37,662 nt of DNA from a virus, in IMG/VR virus record IMGVR_UViG_3300046512_000231, positions 1 to 37,662 of that record; one strand, 5' to 3'. Both the position numbers and the translations under genes were made by a program. How positions within the stretch are numbered: position 1 is the first letter of the stretch; the number at the start of each line of letters is the position of its first letter. Below are positions 30,197 through 36,969 of this stretch, in pieces. The notes under the pieces are model-generated. The model searched no databases. It was not told the origin of the DNA and worked only from the letters and a program-made list of their open reading frames with translations.

Positions 30197-30439
30197 TCAG
30201 GCCGCTTCCTTCGTCGCTTGAGCGTCGAGGTAGTCGGCAAGGTCGTGCAGGTAGACCACCGGCTTGGCACGGGTTGAGCCGTGCAGGCGCTTGACCGTGA
30301 GCTTGATGCGGCCCTTCTTGATCTCGGTCAGCAGGTGCCGGTCGGTCCGAATATGCGAGAAGTAGTGCTCGCGAACGGCTGCCAGCGTTGGGCATGGCGT
30401 GGCGAACTGACGCCGAAGTTGATCGAGGGTGTTGCTCAT
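30197..30439 (-). CDS. PrtN-like transcriptional activator (80 aa)
   Basis: The protein follows the PrtN pattern: a short N-terminus, then LAAVREHYFSHIRTDRHLLT, EIKKGRIKLTVKRLHG and VVYLHDLADYLDAQ at the end. PrtN activates pyocin genes in Pseudomonas aeruginosa by binding P-box promoter sequences. Small PrtN homologues occur in prophages, perhaps as local activators. It overlaps the next upstream gene (ATGA). Whether it acts on this phage or on host bacteriocin genes is not visible. Confidence 0.75.
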   Translation of the reverse strand: MSNTLDQLRRQFATPCPTLAAVREHYFSHIRTDRHLLTEIKKGRIKLTVKRLHGSTRAKPVVYLHDLADYLDAQATKEAA

Positions 30440-30810
30440 GCTGCGTTCTCCCCGAACCCCTCCGATGGGGGCAGCAACTTGAGACGGATCAACTCGGCGA
30501 GACCTTCTTTGCTTTTGCCCATGGCTGCCGCGCAGATGTTGCCGCGTTGGTCAGCGACGACGGCGCCGTAGGGGTATTCCGGCGATTTAGTCGGGGTGAC
30601 GTAGGCGATTTGCCCTTCGCCAACGACCGCGTCGACGCAGCGGAACACCTCCGCCAGATCGGCGCTGACCGGTGGCAGCGATTCCAGAAGTTGTATCGCT
30701 TCGACCGACGCACCAATCAGCGTGGCGCGGCTGATCACGGTCGGGTGATTGAGGAACATCGGGACCAGCTTCAGTGCGCCGATGGCTTGGGTTATGGCGT
30801 TCTGGCTCAT
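30436..30810 (-). CDS. Early protein of unknown function (124 aa)
   Basis: The start at 30810 is the ATG overlapping the stop of the KilAC-like gene. The protein contains HPTVISRATLIGASVEAIQL, then ADLAEVFRCVDAVVGEGQIA and YPYGAVVADQRGNICAAAM, a soluble alpha/beta pattern. I recognise no family. It is tightly coupled on both sides. Confidence 0.6.
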   Translation of the reverse strand: MSQNAITQAIGALKLVPMFLNHPTVISRATLIGASVEAIQLLESLPPVSADLAEVFRCVDAVVGEGQIAYVTPTKSPEYPYGAVVADQRGNICAAAMGKSKEGLAELIRLKLLPPSEGFGENAA

Positions 30811-31082
30811 GCTGCGGCGTCCTTGTGCGTAATGGTGATGTTCAGTTTCTTGGCAACCCACTCAATGCCTGCTTCTTTCACCATCACTACCGCGTAGTGG
30901 CGGTACTGGCTGATGGCGGGTACCCAGGTGCTGCGTGGGTCCGAAAACAGATAGCCGCGGTCGCGGTGCTTGGTGGCGAGATCGCCGCTGGTGGTCAGGA
31001 TTCCCAGCTCCCGCAAACTGGTGCGGAAGGCGCGGGGCTTGAGGCCGAGCACGGCGGCCGTTTCGTCCAGGGTGCGGTTCAT
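30807..31082 (-). CDS. KilA-C/antirepressor-like DNA-binding protein (91 aa)
   Basis: The N-terminal half reads LDETAAVLGLKPRAFRTSLR, then ELGILTTSGDLATKHRDRGY, a winged-helix-like pattern typical of the ANT/KilAC domain found at the C-terminus of phage antirepressors. The protein is only 91 residues and has no N-terminal Bro or AntA domain, so it is a stand-alone domain. It ends with the KKLNITITHKD segment. It may counter the CI repressor or regulate early genes. Confidence 0.65.
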   Translation of the reverse strand: MNRTLDETAAVLGLKPRAFRTSLRELGILTTSGDLATKHRDRGYLFSDPRSTWVPAISQYRHYAVVMVKEAGIEWVAKKLNITITHKDAAA

Positions 31083-31092
31083 GGCGCCGTCC

Positions 31093-31665
31093 TCAGGCTG
31101 CGTCGCAGTCGACGCGTGCGGTCAAGGCGGTGAAGAACTCGTCCAACTGACCAAAGAGTTCGTCGAGGGCGCCATCGTTGTGCAGCACTAGGTCGTCGTC
31201 CTGAATGCCAATGCCTGATTCGCTGACATGTGGGTTCACCTCTGTCGCATCAGGGCGAAGGACGTGGACCACGATGCCGCCGCGCTTCCGTACAAAGTCA
31301 GCCTCGTTCTCGAATCGCAAGTCGCTGATCACGAAGCCGGTTGCGGTGTCGTGGGTCTGCCCGAGGAATTCGAGGTTCTGTTCAGCCAGTAGCAGCCAGA
31401 GCTCGGGATGCACCAGGTTGCGGCCCCACTCAGTACCCAATGACTGCATCAGTTCGCGAGCGGAGCGGCCGAGCCAGCCTATAGGCTGCTCTTTTCGGTC
31501 GCCGTCGAAGTCGCACGGACTCAGGTTGAAGATGTTCATCAGGCCTTCGCGCAGCGGGTCTGCGAATGCGTAGGTCTGGAAGCCGTGAACATTGGCCAGG
31601 TGAGTCGCTGCAGTGGTTTTGCCGGTGCGTGCGCGGCCGGCAAGGCCGATCAGGAGCTGCTTCAT
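31093..31665 (-). CDS. Deoxynucleoside monophosphate kinase
   Basis: The 190-residue protein has a P-loop at its start (GLAGRARTGKTTAATHLANV). FQTYAFADPLREGLMNIF is followed by RELMQSLGTEWGRNLVHPEL and VISDLRFENEADFVRKRGG. These match phage dNMP kinases of the T4 gp1 type. The enzyme converts dNMPs to dNDPs for phage DNA synthesis. It overlaps the 64-aa gene upstream by 4 bp. Confidence 0.88.
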   Translation of the reverse strand: MKQLLIGLAGRARTGKTTAATHLANVHGFQTYAFADPLREGLMNIFNLSPCDFDGDRKEQPIGWLGRSARELMQSLGTEWGRNLVHPELWLLLAEQNLEFLGQTHDTATGFVISDLRFENEADFVRKRGGIVVHVLRPDATEVNPHVSESGIGIQDDDLVLHNDGALDELFGQLDEFFTALTARVDCDAA

Positions 31666-31856
31666 GCTGCGTCACCTCCCCATGGGGAAGTGTCCATGCC
31701 GCTGATGAGTTGTGCAGCTGTGGACTTGCTGCGCGTATTGATAATGACGAGCAGGCCAGTGGTCTGCTGAATGGCAATGACGGCTGAAGGATTGGTTGCT
31801 GCTGTCGGATGTAGATAGACCGGGCAGCGGGTGTTGTTGTGCTGTGTGGTTTGCAT
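31662..31856 (-). CDS. First gene of leftward operon, unknown small protein (64 aa)
   Basis: The ATG at 31856 lies only two bases after leader hairpin A (31859-31887), so the hairpin may hide or position the ribosome site. The product (HNNTRCPVYLHPTAATNPSA, then AIQQTTGLLVIINTRSKSTA) has no domain I know. It ends in the ATGA overlap with the dNMP kinase gene. It may be a real short protein or mainly a leader cistron that couples translation of the kinase. Confidence 0.5.
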   Translation of the reverse strand: MQTTQHNNTRCPVYLHPTAATNPSAVIAIQQTTGLLVIINTRSKSTAAQLISGMDTSPWGGDAA

Positions 31857-31858
31857 GG

Positions 31859-31887
31859 CTCGTACTCTTTGGTGAGAGGGGTACGAG
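31859..31887 (-). promoter_or_regulatory. Leader hairpin A at the 5' end of the leftward operon
   Basis: On the minus strand CTCGTAC and GTACGAG pair (7 bp) around a 15-base loop, CCCTCTCACCAAAGA. The stem ends two bases before the ATG at 31856 and starts about five bases downstream of the -10 box at 31892-31897. The hairpin would therefore sit at or within a few bases of the 5' end of the transcript. Confidence 0.8.
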
Positions 31888-31891
31888 ATTT

Positions 31892-31919
31892 AGATTACAA
31901 GAAAACACGTTAATCGCAA
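31892..31919 (-). promoter_or_regulatory. Leftward sigma-70-like promoter for early operon
   Basis: Minus strand: -35 TTGCGA (31914-31919), 16-bp spacer, -10 TAATCT (31892-31897). It lies between the repressor terminator and hairpin A and points into the 64-aa, kinase, ..., integrase operon. Nearby AT-rich half-sites (TTTTTTGTAG, twice at about 31926-31947) may be repressor contacts. Confidence 0.6.
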
Positions 31920-31951
31920 CATGATTTTTTGTAGTGTTTTTTTGTAGGCAT

Positions 31952-31978
31952 AAAAAAACCCGCTTTCGCGGGCTTTTT
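31952..31978 (-). terminator. Terminator of the repressor gene
   Basis: CCCGC, TTTC, GCGGG flanked by A7 on one side and T5 on the other, so it can work in both directions. On the minus strand it follows the CI stop by 10 bases and separates the repressor message from the leftward early promoter. Confidence 0.85.
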
Positions 31979-31988
31979 CAGTTACGTA

Positions 31989-32756
31989 TCAGCGTAGAAC
32001 TGAGTACCAGAAGACTCGGCCGATGATGGAAAGATTCTGCTCTGCAATCTGCTCCGGGCCGTATTCTTCGTCTTCGTGCTCGTCTCGGTTGAAGCTGCGT
32101 AAGCGCATACCACCTGAAGGTAGTCGATAGAGGATCTTCACCCGCAATTGCCCATTGTGATCAAGCGCAAAAATATCGCCGTCTTTGACTGTTGTTTTGC
32201 CACGGTCAACGCCCACTGTACTTCCATGAGGCAATACAGGTTCCATGCTATTGCCGTACACGGAAACACATACGGCATTCTCTGGCTGAACACCCTGTTT
32301 TCTCAGGGTCATTTTACCGAACCGGAGTTTCGCTTTTGAGTGAGCTTGGATCGCGACGCGACCGGAACCTGCGGATAGCTCTACTTCCTTGAGCAATGGA
32401 ACCTCGACTTCGTCGTCATCTAAAGGCGTGTCGTCGTCCCAGGCTTCGATAGGTCCGAGCAGGGCTGCGTTGGATTCAAACCGTGGCGCCGGCATTTCGT
32501 AGTCTTCCCCAATGTCTAGGCAGAACAATCTGTCGAGGATTCCCATTGCCTTGGCAATGTAGGGGCTGTGCTTTGAAGATTGAGACTTACCGCTCTCGAA
32601 CGCTGCATAGGTCTGCTGAGAAAGGTGTTCGCCAGATGGAAGGATATTGGTGACCATCTCTGCAAGCTGGGCTTGAGTGAGGTTGAGCTCTAGCCGCCGG
32701 GCTTTAAATAGCCTGGCAGTTTCGCTGGGGCGGTTCATGTGGTCGCTTGAATTCAT
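31989..32756 (-). CDS. CI-like repressor (HTH + S24 peptidase)
   Basis: The 255-residue protein has an N-terminal HTH_3-type domain (about 10-75, LNLTQAQLAEMV...TYAAFESGKS). The C-terminal S24 domain contains the autocleavage site Ala129-Gly130 (ELSAGSG), Ser170 in YGNSMEP and Lys207 in LRVKILYR. It represses lytic promoters and is cleaved when RecA is activated, so the prophage should be SOS-inducible. It is divergent from cro, with operators in the 105-bp gap. Confidence 0.93.
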   Translation of the reverse strand: MNSSDHMNRPSETARLFKARRLELNLTQAQLAEMVTNILPSGEHLSQQTYAAFESGKSQSSKHSPYIAKAMGILDRLFCLDIGEDYEMPAPRFESNAALLGPIEAWDDDTPLDDDEVEVPLLKEVELSAGSGRVAIQAHSKAKLRFGKMTLRKQGVQPENAVCVSVYGNSMEPVLPHGSTVGVDRGKTTVKDGDIFALDHNGQLRVKILYRLPSGGMRLRSFNRDEHEDEEYGPEQIAEQNLSIIGRVFWYSVLR

Positions 32757-32861
32757 TGCGTGAGGCTACAAAAAAATTTGTTATCGATCAAACGTAAAAA
32801 GACGTTGAGATCTAACAAAAAAAGCCGTAAATTGAATTTGTAAACGACGCGTGAGGTTGAC
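32757..32861. promoter_or_regulatory. CI/Cro operator and divergent promoters
   Basis: The rightward promoter pR has -35 TTGAGA (32805-32810), a 17-bp spacer and -10 TAAATT (32828-32833). Palindromes that may be operators are ACAAA-AAAA-TTTGT (32768-32781) and AACGT-AAAAAG-ACGTT (32791-32806). The second touches the -35 box of pR, where a bound repressor would block polymerase. A leftward promoter for cI is probable but no clear box pair is seen. Confidence 0.7.
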
Positions 32862-33116
32862 ATGACTACTTCAGATTCCATGCGGAGGGCCTTTACCGAA
32901 GCAATTGAAAAGGCGGGAGGTCAATCAGATTTCGCTCGATTGATCACGACCTCTGCCAAACCGGTTTCGCAGCAGCTTGTTTCTTATTGGCTGAAGAAAG
33001 GGAAGCTCCCCGCTGAGCTTGTACTCCGAGTGGAGCGATTGACCGGTACATCCCGTTACGAATTGAGGCCCGACGTTTTTTGCGATCCTGAAGATCTCAA
33101 GCTCAACGTGGCTTAA
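32862..33116 (+). CDS. Cro/YdaS-like regulator
   Basis: The 84-residue protein (RRAFTEAIEKAGGQSDFARL, then KPVSQQLVSYWLKKGKLPAE and VERLTGTSRYELRPDVF) matches the YdaS/Cro-like HTH family (PF15943). The closing RYELRPDVFCDP text is the usual family end. It is the first gene rightward from pR, opposite the repressor, and should act as the lytic-side switch protein. Ribosome site GTGAGG precedes ATG 32862. Confidence 0.88.
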   Translation: MTTSDSMRRAFTEAIEKAGGQSDFARLITTSAKPVSQQLVSYWLKKGKLPAELVLRVERLTGTSRYELRPDVFCDPEDLKLNVA

Positions 33117-33125
33117 AGGTGCCGA

Positions 33126-33156
33126 GCTGGGGCCTCTCACCAAAGAATCCCCCAGC
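33126..33156 (+). promoter_or_regulatory. Leader hairpin C upstream of the CII-like gene
   Basis: GCTGGGG (33126-33132) pairs with CCCCAGC (33150-33156) around a 17-base loop, CCTCTCACCAAAGAATC. The loop matches hairpins A and B, which lie in the opposite transcript, and the stem sequence is again different. It starts 9 bases after the cro stop. Downstream ACACAGCACATGCA (33172-33185) also matches the start context of the 216-aa gene. Confidence 0.8.
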
Positions 33157-33230
33157 CCAGCTACGACGACACACAGCACATGCACATCGGTCGTGGTTGT
33201 AGGATAGGGGCTACCCCATCTTATGGCTAC

Positions 33231-33253
33231 ACCGTAAACAGGGGATTTACGGT
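33231..33253 (+). promoter_or_regulatory. Hairpin holding the CII-like gene's Shine-Dalgarno in its loop
   Basis: ACCGTAAA (33231-33238) and TTTACGGT (33246-33253) form a perfect 8-bp stem. The loop CAGGGGA contains the ribosome site for the ATG at 33255. It may display or hide the ribosome site, or serve as a DNA operator. Confidence 0.65.
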
Positions 33254-33254
33254 T

Positions 33255-33743
33255 ATGAGTCGCACAGATCTTTTGCCGGACGCGGGTCCGGTCCTTCCTT
33301 TGCGCCAAGCAATCTATCGCGCTGGTCGTGATTACAAGGGCGGAATCACCGCCCTTGCCTTTGACATGGTGTTGGAAAACGACACCCTTCAGAAGAAACT
33401 CAAGCTCGATGAAGAGCGCCGTTGGCTGAACCCTGATGAGCTTGAAGAGCTGATCAGGCTGACCGGTGATTCGCGTTTGCTTGACGCCTTGATGCGCCCG
33501 GCGGGTGCCGTGTGGTATCGCCCGGTGCCAGTGCCAGCGACTCGTGATGCCCTGAAAGCTGTGGGTAAGTTGCTCGGCGAGACTGGCGAATTCGTAGCAG
33601 CCATGCACGACGGCGCTGCGGACAACATCTGGGAACTTCACGAGGTCCTCGATCTTGAAAAACAGGGCATGGACGTGATCCGCGAAATTCTCGGAATCAT
33701 GGCGGGTGCCCGTCAGGCGATGGAGGATCGCGTCAATGGCTGA
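33255..33743 (+). CDS. CII-family phage regulator (Phage_CP76-like)
   Basis: From ATG 33255 the protein is 162 residues: LRQAIYRAGRDYKGGITALA, then LQKKLKLDEERRWLNPDELE and LIRLTGDSRLLDALMRPAG. This matches the CII/CP76 family of phage regulators (PF06892). An in-frame ATG at 33180 would add 25 residues, but lies in the leader and lacks a ribosome site. Such proteins activate or tune the lysogeny promoters in P2-like and lambdoid phages. It overlaps the zinc-finger gene by 8 bp. Confidence 0.85.
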   Translation: MSRTDLLPDAGPVLPLRQAIYRAGRDYKGGITALAFDMVLENDTLQKKLKLDEERRWLNPDELEELIRLTGDSRLLDALMRPAGAVWYRPVPVPATRDALKAVGKLLGETGEFVAAMHDGAADNIWELHEVLDLEKQGMDVIREILGIMAGARQAMEDRVNG

Positions 33744-33942
33744 CGATATCGACCGCGCCAACGACCAGGCGCAGTACCTGCTTGACGTTGCCCTTCATCG
33801 TAGTCGTCGCGTGGCATCGAGCCGTGTTAGCGCTCAGTTCTGCGAGGATTGTGACGATCCTATCCCGTTGCTTCGACAGCAGACGATTGAGGGTTGCGAG
33901 ACCTGCGTCCACTGTCAGGGGTTGCGGGAGGCTCGGCGATGA
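33736..33942 (+). CDS. TraR/DksA-type zinc-finger protein
   Basis: The 68-residue protein has a helical N-terminus (DRANDQAQYLLDVALHRSRR) and a C4 zinc finger (FCEDCDDPIPLLRQQ...ETCVHCQ), with CxxC and CxxC pairs about 20 residues apart. Small TraR/DksA-like proteins bind RNA polymerase through the secondary channel and can mimic the effect of ppGpp. It ends in the ATGA overlap with the primase gene. Confidence 0.85.
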   Translation: MADDIDRANDQAQYLLDVALHRSRRVASSRVSAQFCEDCDDPIPLLRQQTIEGCETCVHCQGLREARR

Positions 33943-36641
33943 GTGAACCGGCCAAAGGAATAGCCATCGCCAACTGGGCAAAGCGTTATATCGATACCTT
34001 CGACCTGGCCCTGGTCTCTATTGAGCCAGGTGAGAAAGGCCCAAAAGGTATGGGGTGGAACAAGCCGGGCGGATACATCACTGACGCCGCTGCTGCTGAG
34101 GCTTTCTGGCAGCGAAACCCTAATCACAACCTCGGCGTCGTGCTGGGACCCAGCCGTGTCTGCTCGTTGGACGTTGATGACGTTCAGTGGACGCGGCATG
34201 TGCTGTATGAACTGTTGGGTATCGATCTGGATGCCATGGCGGTGGTGTACCCGACCATTGTCGGTAACCCTGCGCGGTTTAGGGTGGTTTTCAAAGTGCC
34301 GGACGGCGTCGAGCTGACCCGGCATTCTCTGTCGTGGCCGAATGAAAAGGACCCTGATGGTTCGATTCACAAAGGCTTGATGGTTAAGGCCAAAGCGGCA
34401 AAAGATCAAGGCGATGCGGCCGGTGATGCTGCGGCGCGCGCCGAGGCTGAAGAGTACAAGCGTTTCACGGTATTCGAGTTGCGCGCTGGTCTGGTTCAGG
34501 ATGTGTTCCCACCTTCGATTCACCCGGGTACCGGCAAGCCTTACACCTGGCGAACACCGCCGAGCGCAACTGATGGTCTGCCGACGCTGAATGCTGACTT
34601 GCTGAACATCTGGCAAGGCTGGGACATCTTCAAGCGTGATGCCGAAGCAGCGTGCCCTTGGGCGATCAAACCTGCTGCGCCGGCGGCGAGGGTCGTCAGG
34701 CGTCCAGCACCTGCAACGGGTAATCGGCCATCGGTGATCGATGAGTTCAACCGTTGCCACGATGTGCAAGAGCTGCTGCGCTCCCACGGCTATATCAAGC
34801 GGGGCAGCAAGTGGCTGTACCCGCAGAGCAGTACCGGGCTGCCGGGCGTGACGATCAGTGAAGAAGGCAAGGTCTACTCGCACCATGGCGCCGATCCACT
34901 GGCGAACGGGCATCAGAACGACGCCTTTGAAGTGTTCTGTTTGCTCGAACACGGCGGGGATCAGTCGAAGGCGGTGAAGGATGCTGCGCGCATGTTGGGC
35001 ATGCAGCATTCATCCCGTCCTGATCCGCGTGATCTTCCCCCGACCCCATCTGATGTCATGCCCGAGCCGAGCTGCGCGAGCGCCGACATCAGCGAGGTCG
35101 CTCTGGCTCCTGATGGGGGTGCGGGGGAGGTGCTGTCACTTGAGCACGTCCTGCGTCGGTTTGCGTTGGTGGAGGGAACGACCCATGTCTGGGACTTTGA
35201 CCAATCGCGGGTAATGAAGAAGTCAGCCTTCGAGGCTCGCGTCGGAAAGCCATTGGCGAAGCAGTGGTTGGAAGACACCGAGCGGCGCAAGTTGATTTCT
35301 GATGACCATGTTCGTGACATCGAACAGGCACGGCGGATGTCGGGCAAGAAAGGTGGTGCTTTTGGTATGCCGCCCACCGAGCGTTACGTGTACATCGATG
35401 GCACGAAGGACGTGTGGGACCGGGAGAAAAAAAGGCGTGTGGCCGAGGGCGCTGTGAAGATGGCTCTGGGTGATACCTACCCGTTGTGGTTGAACAGCAG
35501 TGAGCGTCGGGTGGTTGATGTTGACCATATCGTGTTTGACCCGACGATGACTAAAGATCCGAGCGTGTACATCAACACGTTCGATGGCCTACCACTCGAA
35601 CCGACCAATGATGAGGCCGCCTGCGAGCATCTGCGGTGGTTGATTTCGTTCCTTTGCAACCATGATCAGGATGCCACGCTGTGGTTGACGCGGTGGATGG
35701 CGTACCCACTGCAACACCTCGGTGCCAAGATGGACACGGCCGTGTTGATGCACTCGATCATGGAGGGTTCCGGCAAGAGCCTGCTTTTTGCCGATGCGAT
35801 GGGCATGCTTTACGGTCAGTACGCGGCCACCGTTGGACAGACCCAGCTTGAAAGCAACTTCAACGCCTGGCAAAGCCGCAAGCTCTGGTCGGTGTTTGAA
35901 GAGGTCGTCAGCCGCGATCAGCGGTACAACCAGGTGGGCAAGATCAAGCATTTGATCACCGGCAAGACGGTGCGCATGGAGTCGAAGTTCATCAATGGCT
36001 GGGAAGAAGCCAACCACATGAACGCGGTGTTCCTGAGCAACGAGATCATGCCGTGGCCCATCAGCGAAAGCGACCGCCGAATGCTGGTGATGTGGCCCGA
36101 ACTTACCCTGCCGGCAGACCGCCAGAAGGCTATCGGCCAGGAGCTGAAGAACGGCGGAGTCGCGGCACTGTATGGCTGGCTGTTGTCGATTGACCTCGGC
36201 GACTTTGACCAGCGCACCCGGCCACCAAGTACGGCGGCACGTGAACGGCTGGTGGCATTGAGTCGGGCCGGCTGGCAGACATTCCTCAACCTTTGGAAGT
36301 ACGGCGAGCTGGGGCGTGATTTGTGGGGCGTGTGTCTTTCGACCGATCTCTATTCGCTGTTTCTGGAATGGTGCCACCGCAACAAAGAGCACGTGATGAG
36401 CCAGACGAAGTTTTCACTGTTCATCGGTTCCGAAGTGGATAAGACCCGATCTATTCCTTGGACTGAAGGCAGCAATCGGCGGTTTGGTGCTTTTTTCTTT
36501 CCGAGCGATCCCGGCGCTTCCCAGCCCCCATCACTGAAGGCGGCCGATCTGGGCAAGACCGTCAGCGACTGGCGTGCCCAGGCAAAGTTGGCCGGCTGGA
36601 ACGTGGATAACTGGGAACACGTGAAGGCGGCTGCAGCATGA
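33939..36641 (+). CDS. Replicative primase-polymerase/helicase (900 aa)
   Basis: The N-terminal part has the prim-pol pattern (PF09250): RYIDTFDLALVSIEPGEKGP, NPNHNLGVVLGPSRVCSLDV with a DxD metal site, then PARFRVVFKV. The C-terminal part is a DUF5906-type SF3 helicase with Walker A near residue 609 (MEGSGKSLLFADAMG), Walker B-like LWSVFEEVVSRD, and VFLSNEIMPWPISESDRRML as sensor region. It would prime and open the origin. It is the largest early gene and lies next to the iteron-like array. ATG 33939 overlaps the preceding stop. Confidence 0.9.
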   Translation: MSEPAKGIAIANWAKRYIDTFDLALVSIEPGEKGPKGMGWNKPGGYITDAAAAEAFWQRNPNHNLGVVLGPSRVCSLDVDDVQWTRHVLYELLGIDLDAMAVVYPTIVGNPARFRVVFKVPDGVELTRHSLSWPNEKDPDGSIHKGLMVKAKAAKDQGDAAGDAAARAEAEEYKRFTVFELRAGLVQDVFPPSIHPGTGKPYTWRTPPSATDGLPTLNADLLNIWQGWDIFKRDAEAACPWAIKPAAPAARVVRRPAPATGNRPSVIDEFNRCHDVQELLRSHGYIKRGSKWLYPQSSTGLPGVTISEEGKVYSHHGADPLANGHQNDAFEVFCLLEHGGDQSKAVKDAARMLGMQHSSRPDPRDLPPTPSDVMPEPSCASADISEVALAPDGGAGEVLSLEHVLRRFALVEGTTHVWDFDQSRVMKKSAFEARVGKPLAKQWLEDTERRKLISDDHVRDIEQARRMSGKKGGAFGMPPTERYVYIDGTKDVWDREKKRRVAEGAVKMALGDTYPLWLNSSERRVVDVDHIVFDPTMTKDPSVYINTFDGLPLEPTNDEAACEHLRWLISFLCNHDQDATLWLTRWMAYPLQHLGAKMDTAVLMHSIMEGSGKSLLFADAMGMLYGQYAATVGQTQLESNFNAWQSRKLWSVFEEVVSRDQRYNQVGKIKHLITGKTVRMESKFINGWEEANHMNAVFLSNEIMPWPISESDRRMLVMWPELTLPADRQKAIGQELKNGGVAALYGWLLSIDLGDFDQRTRPPSTAARERLVALSRAGWQTFLNLWKYGELGRDLWGVCLSTDLYSLFLEWCHRNKEHVMSQTKFSLFIGSEVDKTRSIPWTEGSNRRFGAFFFPSDPGASQPPSLKAADLGKTVSDWRAQAKLAGWNVDNWEHVKAAAA

Positions 36642-36969
36642 ATACGCCTAATAGTGTGTTGGGTGTGTCGGGTGTGTGTCGGGTTGGTTTTGGCTACCCA
36701 GCACAGTTTCGAGGCGTTGATTACGCGGGTTTGCGGGCTGCGTGTTGGGTGTGTTGGGTTTGGCGTCGCGTGCGCGCATGCATGACGTTATTCGCAGCGA
36801 AAATAGAGTGCAGAAATTTTTCTTATGCGAGAGCAGAAAAACCCCACAAACCCAACACACTCAACACAGACAGATTGAAAGTATTGATTTTAAAAAGATT
36901 TATTTGTGTTGGGTTTGTGTTGGGGTGTGGGTTTTCTGTGTTGGGTTCGATTGTTCGGGGGGAAGGGCG
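36642..36969. other. Gap between primase-helicase and Q-like gene
   Basis: Open frames through this region are made of the GTGTTGGGT repeats (giving GVLGV- and CWVCW-like text) and are not convincing proteins. The stretch contains the iteron-like array and an AT-rich segment. No tRNA or other RNA gene is seen. Confidence 0.6.
36656..36946. repeat. GT-rich iteron array, candidate replication origin
   Basis: The 9-mer GTGTTGGGT occurs perfectly at 36656, 36742, 36751, 36906 and 36938 and in reverse at 36850. One-mismatch copies lie at 36665, 36676 and 36917. Between the clusters lies an AT-rich stretch (about 36785-36905) suited to unwinding. The whole sits in a 328-bp stretch without a convincing gene right after the primase-helicase gene. 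Iterons plus an AT-rich element next to the replication gene is the usual plan of an initiator-dependent origin. Function is inferred. Confidence 0.7.

Noticed and set aside
36642-36969. CRISPR array
   Set aside because: The repeats are only 9 bp, unevenly spaced and partly inverted; no regular spacers or cas genes occur in the window.
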